Part shown: piece after piece, positions 1-11,000 of the stretch | Numbering within the stretch: the first letter of the stretch is position 1 | Layout: each line of letters opens with the position of its first letter | Assembly: GCA_902805615.1 (NCBI GenBank) | Contig: CADCTQ010000110.1 | Location: forward strand, 1-44,953 | DNA from: an uncultured Cytophagales bacterium | Lineage (GTDB): Bacteria; Bacteroidota; Bacteroidia; Cytophagales; 172606-1 | Reading direction: 5' to 3' | Length of the DNA: 44,953 bases | Notes under the pieces: model-generated | Database searches by the model: none | What the model saw: only the letters and a program-made list of their open reading frames with translations | What the model was told of the DNA's origin: nothing | Position numbers and translations under genes: made by a program

Positions 1-3000
1 CCCAGGGATGGCCGTGTTGACGTCGGCCCCGCCCAGGTAGTCGCCCTGGTAGTAGCCCATCCCCATGCCGAACGCATCGGGGGCAAAGCCTTCCCGGGAG
101 TCGTTGCCCCGGCTGGTCGAGTTGATGCCTTTGAGCCAACCGTGGATGGTGTAGGCGTAATCTAGCCCCTGCACCTGGTCTTCGCCCAGTTCCACGCGCT
201 TAAGACCTCCGTGCAGGTAATAGTCATAGGTGGCATCCTTTTCCCACACGTAGCCGTCGCGGGAAGTCTCTACGCTGGTGATGCGGTTGTCTTCGTCGTA
301 GGCGTAGCGGTGGAAGAAGCCGTCCTTGAGCCCCTGGTTATAAGCTACCTGCTTAACCTTGCCCGAGATGAGGTCATAGGAGTAAGCCACTGAGTGACGG
401 CCCAGGCCCGGCACCTCTTGCAGCACCCACTCCACGTTGCCGTGCGGGTCGTAGCTGTAGTACGAGTAGGCACGCTCCCCGTTCTTGTTGACCGAATAAC
501 TGTAGCTGACCCGGTTCTGCAGGTAGCGCTGGGGCTTCCCCTGGTAGCTTACCCCCAGGGCGGGCAGGCTGTAGAACGTCTCCGTCTGCTGGGAAGCGAG
601 AGCACCGGCCGGCAGTGCGTGCCCGTTGGGGTCGAGTTCCCTGAAGGCTATACCGTCTTTGGCTTCGCCCACTTCCGCTACCCGGCCCAACCGGTCGTAA
701 TGGGTGTAAGAATACACGTTTCCTTCCTCTCGCTGACGGGCGTTTTGCGCGTAGCGCAACTGGCCCAGGTCATCATGGCGGAAAGTAGTCACGCCCCCGT
801 CGGGTGTCTTTTGCAGCAGGAGTTGGCCCAGCGAGTTGTAGCGGTAGAAAGTGACCATCTTGTGGGCCGGCGTGTCCAAACGGCTCACCTCCGTGAGCGG
901 CCTTACCCCGGCCGGGGGCACGGTGCGCACCAGGCGGTTGCCCCGCTCGTAGTAGTAGAGCGTAAAGTGCTGCTGGCGGATGGAGTAGTCGAGTGAGACC
1001 TGGTCGTTGACGAAGTCCTCGTTCATGCACTGCGATGCCAGCCCGTCGGTGAGCACCTGCTGCTGTTTGGCCACGCACTCAGCCACTTTCCGCTCCAGCG
1101 AAACGGCAAGGTCGGAGGCGGCAATGGTGGCGGCAATTCTGGTGCCCGTGAGCGGCTCGGGCTTTGCCTCTTCGGGCAAGGCTTGCGTCTTCCAGCCGAA
1201 ACAGATATCATACGTACGCGTGAGCTCCTTCTGGTTGAGCGGGCCCCGCACCGAGGCGATGCAGCCATTGGCGTCGGTGACATCTACCTGGTAGAGGCCC
1301 GGCGTGAGGCTGGCCGTGGAAACGTATCCCCCGGCGGTAGCTACCCCGGCGTCGGTAAACACCAGGCTCAGGCTTTCGAGGGCGTCCTCAGACTCCACCA
1401 CCTTGCCGTCCACGACGATCATGGGATGGGTGCTCGTGACGCGGTACCAGCGGAAGGTGTAGCCGGGCGTCCCTCCCAGCACCGAAGTGGTGGCCGAGCA
1501 ATTGCCCCCGTCGGCGAAGACGGGCTTCTGCAACTGGGGCGGGTTGGAGAGGCGGAAGGTGATGGGGGAAGGCTTCTTGCAGCCCTTGGCGTCAATGACC
1601 ACCAGCCCGTACTCCACGTCAGCGGAGAGACCGGTTACCGTGGCCCCCACTGAGAGCATGGTGGTGGGCGCACTCGTGCGGAACCACCCGTAGGAGAACT
1701 GTCCCGACCCGCCGAAGGCCCGGGCCGTTGCCTGGCCGTCTGCGGCCCCGTAACAGGTGGGATTGAGCTTGTCCACTGATACGGTAAACAGCGAGTAGGG
1801 CTTGTGGACCGAGAAGAACGCTTCCGTGGCGCAGGCCCCGTAACCCCCGCTCTGGAGGGCCACGCTTACCCGGTACTTGCCCTCGGTCAGGTCAGCGAAG
1901 GTGTACCTGGCTTCCTTGGTGTTCACCTCGCGGCCCGTCACGGGCTGGTAGGCGCCGGCGGCGTCCTGGCGGAAGAGCTTGTATTGGTAGATGACGGCCG
2001 ACAGGTTGGTGCAGGAGGTGGCATTGTTGCTCACCGTTACCGGCACGTCAATGGACTGCTCGTCGTAGCAGAACTCGTATTCGGACTTGTCGGTGGTAGC
2101 TTTAAACTCCAGGGCTTTGACGGGAACTATCTCCTGTACCTTGCAACCACTGCCCTCGGTCGGGTGGGCGTCTTCCACGGCAATGGTGTAGTTGCCGGGG
2201 GTTACCCCGCTGATCTCTTTACTGATCTGCAACCCGGTGGTACCACTGAAGGTCGTCTGGCCGCTCCCGTCGCGCAGGGGCTTGTCGCCCGGGGCGATGA
2301 TTGAGTAGGTGAAACGGCCGCTTGTTTCGGGGTTCTGGCGCGTGACGGTGAACACGAACGAAACCGGGCCCGAGGTGCTGTTGCAGGCCAGCGTGGTGGC
2401 GCAGGCCGTGATTACCGGTCCGCCGTAGCCCACCGTTACGGTAGCGCCCGTGCGGCAGTTGGTACCCTTGTCGGTCACGTACACCCGGTAGTCCTGCTGC
2501 GCCAGCCCTTCAAAAGTATGGCTGCCGCCGTTGGCTACGTCGTGGGTGGCAACCAGTTGTTCACCCGCCGAGTAGACGTCCACCTGCAGGTCGGAGCCGG
2601 TGGGGCTGCCGGCCCGTACCGTAATGGTTCCGTCATCTCTGCCCTCGCAGGAAACGCCCAGCGACGCGTAACTCAGCGTCGGCACCGGGTTTACCGGCAC
2701 CCGGATGCTGGCCGTGCTGCTGCAGCCATTGCCATCGGTCACGGTCACCATATAGGTAGTCGTGACTGCCGGCGTAACGGTGGGGTTGGGGATGTTTACG
2801 GCCGGGTCGTGGGACCACCGGTAGGTATACGGCGTCGGCGCTACGTTGGGATCGGTAAAGGCCGCCGTCAGGTGCACGGGCGAACCCAGGCAGACGGGCA
2901 GGGCGTCCTCCGTCGTGATCGCCAGGACGGGCCTTACGAACCGGATGGTAAGCGCCTGGCTGGCCGAGCCCGTGGTGGCCGACACTTCGCAGTTGACGCC

Positions 3001-6000
3001 TTCGGACCGGCACAGGGCGCTGGTCCGCAGGGAGGTGGCCGCGTTGAACGTCACCTCCCGGCCGTTGAGGCTCTCCTGGCTGACGCGGGTCCGGAACCGG
3101 TAGGTGGTTACCGACTGCGACGCCAGCCCGGCGGGTACTTCCCAGGTGAGCACCCGGATGCCTTTTTGGGAATCAACCTCGTTGCCGGAGGGCGCACCGG
3201 GCCGGACGCCTTCGGCCAGGATTTCGATATCCTTGGGCATGACGATCTTCAGGATTTGGGCCAGGGTGGGATTGGGCCCGGCGTTCCTGATTTGCAGGGA
3301 CACCTCGTTGGTCCCCCCGCTGCACCCGCCGTAATCGCCCACGTTCAGCGTCAGATCCAGGTCATCAATGGCCGGCGCGCCCTTGATGGTCAGCTTTTTA
3401 GCGGCCTCCAGCGCAATGATGTCTTTGCAGTTGGATTCCCCGGTGGCGAAGAAATTGATAGAATTGCCAAGGTCAAGCCGGCAGTCGGCGTACAGGCGGA
3501 AATTGAGACTGATTGTGTTTTGCGCGGGCACGCGGCTGCCGGGAAGCGCTTTTTCGGTGCCAAAATCATCCAGGTCGGTAACCACCCATTTGAGTTGTAC
3601 CCGTCCTCCCGGCAGTTGCTGCTGCACGGGCTCGGGAAGGTTCTTGGTGGCCCGGTTGTACGTATAGATGGCCCCCGGCATCAGCTTCACCCCCACCGGC
3701 AACTCCATGGCAAACGCAACCTGGTACATGTTGGCGTACTTGGAACTGGTGAGGTCTACGGCGAAGGGCACCTCCGTGCACAAATCCACCTGCTCTTCGC
3801 CCAGCTTGTTGACCGTCCATTGCAGGTTGGCCGTCTTGTAACGCAGGAACAGTTTCGAAGTGTGGATGTCATGCTCCGCGTCGGTGATGGGGTCTTGCAA
3901 CGAGTTGGCGTACTTTGCCACGCTTTCCCTGGTGAGGGTCGGATACGCGTTGCAGCTCCAGCTGTAGTAAACGTTCAGCTCATCGGTCAGATCGTTTTTA
4001 CAATCCTTGTATTCGGCCAGGACGTTGATTCGCTGGCAATTGGTAACCCAGACGGTCCCCATTTGCACCAGCATGTACTGGCCCCTCGGGTGGTCGGCGT
4101 CCACCGGCCCGTAGAACTGGACGGTCAGCGCGGTTCCGTCAGCCTTGGTGGCTCCCTTCAGAATGGTACTGGCCTGGGAAGGTTCTACCGCCACCCAGGT
4201 GTTGGTGGCGTCCATGTTCATGTAGGTTTGCGGGTTACACACGGTGACGGGCCATTTCACCTGCTTGGCGTAGCCTTCCTGCAATTCGTCGGCCGTCAGC
4301 GTGAGGTTGGCCGTGCGGTTTTTGAAGTAATGGCCCCGAAACTGGGGATCACGCGAGTAGGTTCTGGGCTCGATGTAACCGGGGTTGGCGCTGTACGTGT
4401 ACTGGTCGTACTGCACGTCAAGCGTATAGTGGTTCTGTACGGAGTTGGCCGCGTCATCGCGTTGCCACTTCGACAGGTCAGGCTTGAATTTAAAGATGGG
4501 GAAGTAGGAACCGTCGCCGTACCCTACCATCCGCACGTCGAGCGGCGGCAGCACGGCAGTCAGGTTATTCCAGGTCAGTATTTTTTTCCCCGCTTCCATT
4601 GTAGTGACCGGGTCCGGCATGGGAACCCGGCCAATGGTGGTATTGCGCCGGTCGTCGCCGTAGAAATAGGCGTTGAAAGGACTCGACAACAGGAAGTAGT
4701 TGCCGGGTTCGTAGGCGTACCTGAAATCGGCGGGTACGGTCAAGCTCATGGTATTCAATTGCACGTGCGGCCGGAATTCCTTCGGGAAGTCATCGGCAGT
4801 GCCCCAGCGCACGGCGGGGTGAATGGTAAGGCCGGCGTTGTAGAGGTAGTTGTCGCACAGGTACCGGGATTGCCACTCCGTCTTGTCCTGCATGCGGGCA
4901 ACGGGCTTGTAGATGTAGAAGAACGTGCCGAAGCTCTCGCACCCTTCTTCCGCATTGGTTGGCCGGATGCCGTAGTGGTAAGCCCGGAAGGTATTCAACT
5001 GGTACACGCCGTTGTAGAGAAACGCATTCGATTTCCTCACTTCGAAATCGGCGTATACGTCAATGGTCGTTCCCGTCGCAAAGCTGCCCAGGTCAGCGTA
5101 GCCCGGCAGCACGGCAAAGTCGAAGTAGTACGTGTGACCGGTAGGCGACTTGGTCATTACGGGGGCATAACCAGCCGGCAACCGGCAGGGGGCTCCGTTC
5201 ACTTTGATGGTTACGCCTTTGTAGTCCAGCAGGGCGTCGTTTACCGGGGAAGTGTACTGGATTTTGACGTGGGCATTGTCGTAGGGGTCCACTGTGCCCA
5301 CCAGTTGCCCGGTAGCCACGGCCTGGAATCCGTCCGTTTCGTAGGCCGCGTCCAGCTTCAGGCCCATGCTCTCGGCCTGGGCGGCCGTGAGCCGGGGGGT
5401 GTTTTTCAGTTCGTCCCAGGTGTAGGTGCCGGTGGCTTTTTCGGGCCAGCCGAAGGTCGTCCGTTTGGCCGTAAAGCTGGTGGTATGATAGCCGGGGCAC
5501 GAATTGCAGTGGTTGTATACCTCGTAGGAAGACTGGGCCACTTTCTGCTCGCACCGGGCGGCGTCGTTGCAGACGTAAAACTTCTCGTAGGTGATCGTAC
5601 TGGTGGGCGTTGTGGTCGCTACGCCCGCACAGTCGAGGACAAAGTCAATTTTAAGCGATCCATCCCACCCGGGGAAGCTGGCGCCGACCGAGCCCCTGAC
5701 CACCACCCGCTGGCCTTCCTGGGTGATGTTTGCGGCCGGAATGGACAACGTCCGCCAGTCAATCCACTGGGCGGTTTCCTTGACTACTTTGTACCCCTGG
5801 GGCACGGTAAGCACGAAGTAGAAATAGTTCGAGGGGCAGGAAAAATAGTTGTCTTTATAGGTCGGATACCTTTCGGTGTAAAAGGTGTACGTTCCTTTTT
5901 GCCCGTCCACCAGGTCTACCGGGCCGGTAATCGAATTCCTGGCCTGCACGCTCTGTATGTGGTTAAAGGGCTGCCACTGCTGGGCGTTGTCGCGCGGGTA

Positions 6001-7509
6001 GCAGTCAGAATCAAAAAAGGCATTGGGGAAATAGTCAACGATGAAGGCGTTGTTGGGCGTGGCGACGTTGGTAAACTCGGGCGTGCACTGGGCCGTTACG
6101 TTTATCAGCACCACCATGCTGCTGCCCACGCCGAGGTCGTCGAACTTCCCGTCTCCGTCCAGGTCCTCCAGGCCGCCGGCGCCGTCTACGTCCACCCCGG
6201 GAGCCAGGCGGTCAAAATAAACGATGGTTTCATTCCCCTTCGTCTCCATGATGTCCCCCATTTGCGAAACGGGGATTTCCCGGCCATTGGCCACGATGCG
6301 CAGGGTAGTCAGGTCCGCCGGCCAGGTTCGGGGCCGCAGGTACAGCTGAAAGTTGCGGGCCCGGTCGGCCACCTGGGGTACGTTGCCCGAGCCCAGGTTC
6401 TTGTAAGTCACCTTGAGCGTGGCGGTGGTACCCGGGACAAATACGACGGGAACCGGAATTTCCCGCTTCACGTCAAACCACGCCCGGCCGTTGGGAACGG
6501 TAATGTAGCTGGTGATCACCGCATCGTTGTCGCCCGTATTGCAATAGCTTCCTTCACAGCCCCATTCGGAAATAAAGTCGGTGCGAAACGACAACACGTT
6601 GCACCCCAGGATTTCGAGTTGCTCGGTGAAAACGATTTCTTCGTTGTTGTCCAGGAACGGATTCCGGTTCAGGATGGCTTCAAAATGATTTTTATTCAGT
6701 ACGAATATGTATTCGTTGTTGGCGTTGGGAGCCGCCGGTACGGGGAGAACGATGCCGTTGTACTTCAGGCCTTTCAACTTGACGGTACCGGCATTCTCGT
6801 ATTTGATCCTGAACCTGAACTCGCTCAGCGCCCCGATCCCCGCGTTCTTTACCTTGATGGTGCGCTCCACGGTGCTGTAGCGGGCCACGGCCATGTTGTT
6901 CTGGTTGTCGACCAGACTGGTTTCCAGATCGGCGTACAACACGTTGTAGCTTTCCGACCCGCCCGGCTCGGTGAGCGTAACGGGTTCGTTGCTGGCATTG
7001 GTGTAGGTGAGCCTGGTCGCGTTGGAGGCTTTGCCCTGCGTAGTACCGGCAGCCACCGTCTGGGCAATGGTTTCGAAGATCCGGCAATTGACCTTGGCCC
7101 TGAAGTGCAGGACCGCTTTTTCGCCTGCGCCCAGCACGAAGCTTCCCAACACGAATTCGGGAGCGTACGCATTGAGCGGTTCGGTAGCCGGCAGCGTCGT
7201 TTCGTTGTGCTTCAGTGTAAAAGAGCCGGCCGAGTAACTCATGCCGGGAGGCATGTTGGGCTGCAACTTCGCGTTGGCAAAGGCAACCGGGTCCGGCGTT
7301 TTGTTGGTGATTTCCACCCGGAATCCCTGGTCCGCGGGGCCCGATGCATCCGACAGCGGCTTGCACACCGTGAAATCGGACAGTGCGTAGGTTTTAACTT
7401 CAACGGCAGCAGTCTGGGCGAACAGCCCGGGCATGGCGGCACCGAGCAGCACCAGGAAAAAAAAGATATAGCTGACCTTCAGGCGAACGGGGTGGAAAGC
7501 TGAAATCAT
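1..7509 (-). CDS. giant exported YD-repeat (Rhs-like) protein with SprB-like repeats, 3' end outside window
   Basis: The reading frame is open from the ATG at 7509 to the window edge, 2503 codons with no stop, so the C-terminus is missing. The start is the first ATG before a clear Sec signal (residues 1-32, ending GLFAQ). Residues about 40-1500 look like conserved-repeat/DUF11-type and Ig-like modules with many Asp, Gly and Asn residues. Residues about 1590-2050 hold PKD/SprB-type repeats (VTVTDGNGCSSTASI; CYGAADGQATARAFGGSG). From about 2130 a segment typical of Bacteroidota Rhs proteins appears (YYYERGNRLVRTVPPAGV), followed by YD repeats to the edge (YNSLGQLLLQKTPDG, YDRLGRVAEVGE, YDPHGNVEW). 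A cell-surface or secreted polymorphic-toxin-like or adhesive role is inferred from the family. The Rhs core and any C-terminal toxin would lie beyond position 1. It is the last visible gene of the operon, 33 nt after its neighbour. Confidence 0.93.
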   Translation of the reverse strand, partial: MISAFHPVRLKVSYIFFFLVLLGAAMPGLFAQTAAVEVKTYALSDFTVCKPLSDASGPADQGFRVEITNKTPDPVAFANAKLQPNMPPGMSYSAGSFTLKHNETTLPATEPLNAYAPEFVLGSFVLGAGEKAVLHFRAKVNCRIFETIAQTVAAGTTQGKASNATRLTYTNASNEPVTLTEPGGSESYNVLYADLETSLVDNQNNMAVARYSTVERTIKVKNAGIGALSEFRFRIKYENAGTVKLKGLKYNGIVLPVPAAPNANNEYIFVLNKNHFEAILNRNPFLDNNEEIVFTEQLEILGCNVLSFRTDFISEWGCEGSYCNTGDNDAVITSYITVPNGRAWFDVKREIPVPVVFVPGTTATLKVTYKNLGSGNVPQVADRARNFQLYLRPRTWPADLTTLRIVANGREIPVSQMGDIMETKGNETIVYFDRLAPGVDVDGAGGLEDLDGDGKFDDLGVGSSMVVLINVTAQCTPEFTNVATPNNAFIVDYFPNAFFDSDCYPRDNAQQWQPFNHIQSVQARNSITGPVDLVDGQKGTYTFYTERYPTYKDNYFSCPSNYFYFVLTVPQGYKVVKETAQWIDWRTLSIPAANITQEGQRVVVRGSVGASFPGWDGSLKIDFVLDCAGVATTTPTSTITYEKFYVCNDAARCEQKVAQSSYEVYNHCNSCPGYHTTSFTAKRTTFGWPEKATGTYTWDELKNTPRLTAAQAESMGLKLDAAYETDGFQAVATGQLVGTVDPYDNAHVKIQYTSPVNDALLDYKGVTIKVNGAPCRLPAGYAPVMTKSPTGHTYYFDFAVLPGYADLGSFATGTTIDVYADFEVRKSNAFLYNGVYQLNTFRAYHYGIRPTNAEEGCESFGTFFYIYKPVARMQDKTEWQSRYLCDNYLYNAGLTIHPAVRWGTADDFPKEFRPHVQLNTMSLTVPADFRYAYEPGNYFLLSSPFNAYFYGDDRRNTTIGRVPMPDPVTTMEAGKKILTWNNLTAVLPPLDVRMVGYGDGSYFPIFKFKPDLSKWQRDDAANSVQNHYTLDVQYDQYTYSANPGYIEPRTYSRDPQFRGHYFKNRTANLTLTADELQEGYAKQVKWPVTVCNPQTYMNMDATNTWVAVEPSQASTILKGATKADGTALTVQFYGPVDADHPRGQYMLVQMGTVWVTNCQRINVLAEYKDCKNDLTDELNVYYSWSCNAYPTLTRESVAKYANSLQDPITDAEHDIHTSKLFLRYKTANLQWTVNKLGEEQVDLCTEVPFAVDLTSSKYANMYQVAFAMELPVGVKLMPGAIYTYNRATKNLPEPVQQQLPGGRVQLKWVVTDLDDFGTEKALPGSRVPAQNTISLNFRLYADCRLDLGNSINFFATGESNCKDIIALEAAKKLTIKGAPAIDDLDLTLNVGDYGGCSGGTNEVSLQIRNAGPNPTLAQILKIVMPKDIEILAEGVRPGAPSGNEVDSQKGIRVLTWEVPAGLASQSVTTYRFRTRVSQESLNGREVTFNAATSLRTSALCRSEGVNCEVSATTGSASQALTIRFVRPVLAITTEDALPVCLGSPVHLTAAFTDPNVAPTPYTYRWSHDPAVNIPNPTVTPAVTTTYMVTVTDGNGCSSTASIRVPVNPVPTLSYASLGVSCEGRDDGTITVRAGSPTGSDLQVDVYSAGEQLVATHDVANGGSHTFEGLAQQDYRVYVTDKGTNCRTGATVTVGYGGPVITACATTLACNSTSGPVSFVFTVTRQNPETSGRFTYSIIAPGDKPLRDGSGQTTFSGTTGLQISKEISGVTPGNYTIAVEDAHPTEGSGCKVQEIVPVKALEFKATTDKSEYEFCYDEQSIDVPVTVSNNATSCTNLSAVIYQYKLFRQDAAGAYQPVTGREVNTKEARYTFADLTEGKYRVSVALQSGGYGACATEAFFSVHKPYSLFTVSVDKLNPTCYGAADGQATARAFGGSGQFSYGWFRTSAPTTMLSVGATVTGLSADVEYGLVVIDAKGCKKPSPITFRLSNPPQLQKPVFADGGNCSATTSVLGGTPGYTFRWYRVTSTHPMIVVDGKVVESEDALESLSLVFTDAGVATAGGYVSTASLTPGLYQVDVTDANGCIASVRGPLNQKELTRTYDICFGWKTQALPEEAKPEPLTGTRIAATIAASDLAVSLERKVAECVAKQQQVLTDGLASQCMNEDFVNDQVSLDYSIRQQHFTLYYYERGNRLVRTVPPAGVRPLTEVSRLDTPAHKMVTFYRYNSLGQLLLQKTPDGGVTTFRHDDLGQLRYAQNARQREEGNVYSYTHYDRLGRVAEVGEAKDGIAFRELDPNGHALPAGALASQQTETFYSLPALGVSYQGKPQRYLQNRVSYSYSVNKNGERAYSYYSYDPHGNVEWVLQEVPGLGRHSVAYSYDLISGKVKQVAYNQGLKDGFFHRYAYDEDNRITSVETSRDGYVWEKDATYDYYLHGGLKRVELGEDQVQGLDYAYTIHGWLKGINSTSRGNDSREGFAPDAFGMGMGYYQGDYLGGADVNTAIPG

Positions 7510-7542
7510 ACAACGGACATTTATCACTTGAAGACCTAAAAA

Positions 7543-7980
7543 TTAATATGCGAGGATGAAGGGAGCAGATTCACGCCGGTTCCGGTCAAGCGCAACCAAA
7601 GTGAGGGACGAAGAAGCGGATTTTTTTTCCGGGGCCAGTTCGATCTCCAATTCGATGTAGTTCCCCGTGAAGGGTACCTGTTTGTCGCGGTGCACCAGAA
7701 ACAGGTCTCCCAGGTAGTAATACGGGGTATAGTTGATGATGCCCCCGTACGGTCCGCCCTCTCCCGTTGCCAGGCCGTTTTGCACGATCACGATTTCGGT
7801 GAGCTGGCTGTGGTTGGTGATCGTGAGACTGAGCTTGAGCTTCTTGCCCCCTTCGACGACGGCAGAACGCACGTCCAGCACTTGTACCGCCCCGGCCGGG
7901 GCGTCGTTTTGCCCCTTCAGGCACGGGGCCCAGAGGTGGAGCAGGATAAAAAAGGCGAATACCTGGTAGAATCGTTTCAT
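7543..7980 (-). CDS. small exported protein of unknown function (145 aa)
   Basis: I do not recognise a family. The start at 7980 was chosen because it gives a good signal peptide (MKRFYQVFAFFILLHLW, likely cut after LKGQ). The frame is open further upstream, but those residues are low-quality and overlap the previous gene. The mature part (about 120 aa) looks like a single beta-sandwich: alternating strands such as KLKLSLTITNHSQLTEIVIVQ, here split by GGPYGG, and a final set ending ESAPFILAY. It sits between two giant surface-protein genes (83 nt after the 1576-aa gene, 33 nt before the >2503-aa gene) in the same direction, so it is probably co-transcribed. It may be a periplasmic or surface accessory subunit, which is inferred only from position. 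Confidence 0.82.
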   Translation of the reverse strand: MKRFYQVFAFFILLHLWAPCLKGQNDAPAGAVQVLDVRSAVVEGGKKLKLSLTITNHSQLTEIVIVQNGLATGEGGPYGGIINYTPYYYLGDLFLVHRDKQVPFTGNYIELEIELAPEKKSASSSLTLVALDRNRRESAPFILAY

Positions 7981-8063
7981 AAAAGGGCAAAGTGAGGGTA
8001 CGGCCGGCCGCCGGTGGGGGCGGCCGGCGGGGTACCGGTATGGGTAGCTGGTGAATGTTGGGA

Positions 8064-11000
8064 TTACTGCCGGGTCACCTTGATGCCGATCTTGGGTGAC
8101 TTGACCGGATCGCCGGTTTTGAGCCGGTCGGCATCGGCCGGCGGCTGAATGGTTGGCACCACGTACTGGTCGCGCGGCACGAACGTATCGCCGTTGGCGG
8201 GGCAGTTGAGGGCGCTGAACGGCCGGCTCTCCCACTTGCGCGTCTGGGGGTTGTATACGTCGTGGTGCTGCACCTGCCACTGGCCCGTTTGCGCGTTCAG
8301 CACGTGCGGGGTGTAGGGAACGCCCTCCCCGGCGTAGGTGCCCTGCTCGTTGCACTTGCTGAGGATGTCCAGGTCGGCCAGCCACTCGGTAGCTTGCAGC
8401 CACTTGGTGTATTCGCTGTACGAGAAGTTGGGCCCGGGCAGCATTTCCGTGCAGTCCTGCATGGCCGTAGTGCCCGGCGGGCAATCACCGGCAACCACCT
8501 GGCCCGACGCGTTGACCCTTCCGCCTACGCCCAGTTGCAGGTTCGACAGCCGGGAATTGTAGCCGGGCGTCAGAATCGAAGTGTTGAACAAGCGACAGTC
8601 CACGTCCTTGCAGGTATAAGTGGTAATGGCGCACTGGCTCTGGCACTGGGCCACCATCCGTTCCACAATGGCCTCAATGTCCTCTTCGGGCACGATGTTG
8701 TCGTCGGATGACTGCTTGCAGCCGCCGATCTGGTAGCAGCGGTCCTCGAACATTTTGCGTACGGCCGCCCGGAATTCACCCTTGCGGCCTTCGCAGCCGC
8801 TCACGCACTCCTGGCGCATCTGCACGCCGGCCCGCTCCACGAAGGAGATGGCCGTTTTCATCACCGGGTTGCCGGCCGCGTCTTTTTCCAGGGACGCGAA
8901 GTTCACCGATTCGTGCACCAGCGGCGTGCGGCCGAAGTACTTCTGGAACTGTTCGAAGGAAACGTAATCGAGCGTAAACTCGGGGTTGGTGCCCGGGTTG
9001 CGGTACCAGGAGCGGGCCAGCGACATCCAGTTGCAGTCAATTTCTTCCTGGTCGGTCCAGTTTTCGGGCGGCTGCCGGTAGCTCTTGATGAGCGAATAGA
9101 ACGTAAACCGCTGCCCGGCATTCCACTTTTCGTGCGTGTAGGGACAGGTCACCGTTCCTTCGCCGCAGAAGTGGCAGGGCACGGGGTTGTTTCTCTCGTC
9201 GAAGCAGCAGGGAACGGGGTTGCCGTTGACGTCCTTGCAGGTATTGGGGTCGCGGTAGCAAACCGACAATTCCAGGTCGGGAAACTGCCCGTCGGCGTAT
9301 TCGAAGTACTTGAAGGCGTACAACGGGTGCTTGATGTTGGGAAACAAGTCTTTGATGCGCTTGGGACTCGCCACGGTTTCTTCAACCAGTTCCTGGGTGG
9401 TAAGCTTTGCCCCGTTGAATTTGACCTCGGCAATGGCATTGTCCCAGCCCGGGTACTGCACCAACGGGTTATACTTCGGGTTGGGCTTGTTGAAATCGCC
9501 CAGTTCGCCCATTATACTCGCATTGTCTCCCGAAGCGGCGGGGTAAGCGAGGTCGTCGGCGCCCTTTTTGGGCTCCAGGATGTCGGCAAACTTGTAGCCG
9601 GTACAATTGAGGAATTCCTGCACGAGGTGGAAGCTGTAGGCCGGGGGGGCAATCACCGGCCCCTGCCCGCCGACGCCCGCCTGCATGTCGCGCATCCGCT
9701 TGGAAAGCTTGCCCTTGATGAGCCACTTGATGAGTTTGAAGCCGCCCTTGAAGTTGTCGTCGAAGCCCTTGTCGTGCGCCGACTTGTCTTCCTGGTTGTT
9801 GTCGTCAAACTCATTGGAGACGCCGTTGTTGCGGCCCAGTTGGTCGAGTTGCAGCATGGCATTGGGGCAGTAGGTATCCTTGAGGATGAGCACCAGGTTG
9901 GTCCAGCATTTGGACAGTTCGGTGCAACTGTACTGCGTGCCGGCGATCTTCGCGCCGTTGGTGGACGGGGCGCACGGGTCGGCCGGGGTTGTGGAGGACG
10001 TCGTGCCGCCGGTGCCGGCCGTCGTGCCGGCAGGGGCGTTCACGCCGGTGCCGTCAACGGTATACTTGTCGGTCAGCATGTTGTGCACCATCTTGTTGAA
10101 GTCGCCTTCCTTCCAGCCCCGGGTGTGGGCGTAGAAAATCGTTTTCGCTTCGGCCAGGCTCCAGCCGCACTCCTGAAGGTTGGCAATGGCGTATCCTTCG
10201 TAGTCGGGGAAGTACTCGGTTTTGGAACCATCCGACAGGTAGTAAGGGTTCACGTCAATGGAGCCATTGCCGTTCTTATCCTTCCCGCCGCTTTTCACCT
10301 CGGCTTCTTCCGGGCATTGGAAGGGAGGCGTGTACCGCACGTCCAGCTTGAGGTTGCAGCACGGCGTCTGCACGTACACGGCAACCGGCAGGCTGCCCGA
10401 CCCGGACTTGTCTATGGCAACCAGTTGCCCTTTGTCGTTCTCCCCGAAAACGCTTAGCTTATACTGGCCGCGGAGGTTAGGGTCATTGTAAATTTCAATG
10501 AAATCATCGCCCAGTTGCACCGTTCTCCCCGGACAACCGTCGCATACAAGCTCGAAGTTCTCCGTCAAGGCGTGGCTGTTCACCGCGTTGGCCAGCTCGA
10601 TCAGTTCCTTGTAAAAGATAAGCAACTCCTGGTCGCAGTTCACGCTTTTGAGCGAACCGCTGATCCAGTCGGTGAGGGGTTTGATCTGGGCGTCAATCTT
10701 TTCCTGCGATTTTTCAACCGATGCCTTGGCGTCGTTGCTCACCGTCAGTTTCTTTTCGATCACGTAGGTACCCGGCGCCAGTTCCACGGGGGTCGTGGTA
10801 AAGTCCACCGTCCGGTACTGGCCGGTAATGCCGTTCACCGTGGCGGTCGTGCATTCTTCCTTTTTCAGCGACAGGTTTTGCTCGTAAACAATGTCCTTGC
10901 CAGGGTCATCCACGTTGTGAATGATCACCGTCACCTTATAGCCGCATTCGAGGTTGATGTCCACGCACATGCCTTCCAGCTTCTTGCACTCAATGGAGTA

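Noticed and set aside
2518-7503. A 1661-codon open frame on the plus strand
   Set aside because: It lies wholly antisense to the giant YD-repeat gene. Its translation is rich in Gly, Val, Arg and His without domains or a signal, as expected from the codon bias of the opposite strand.
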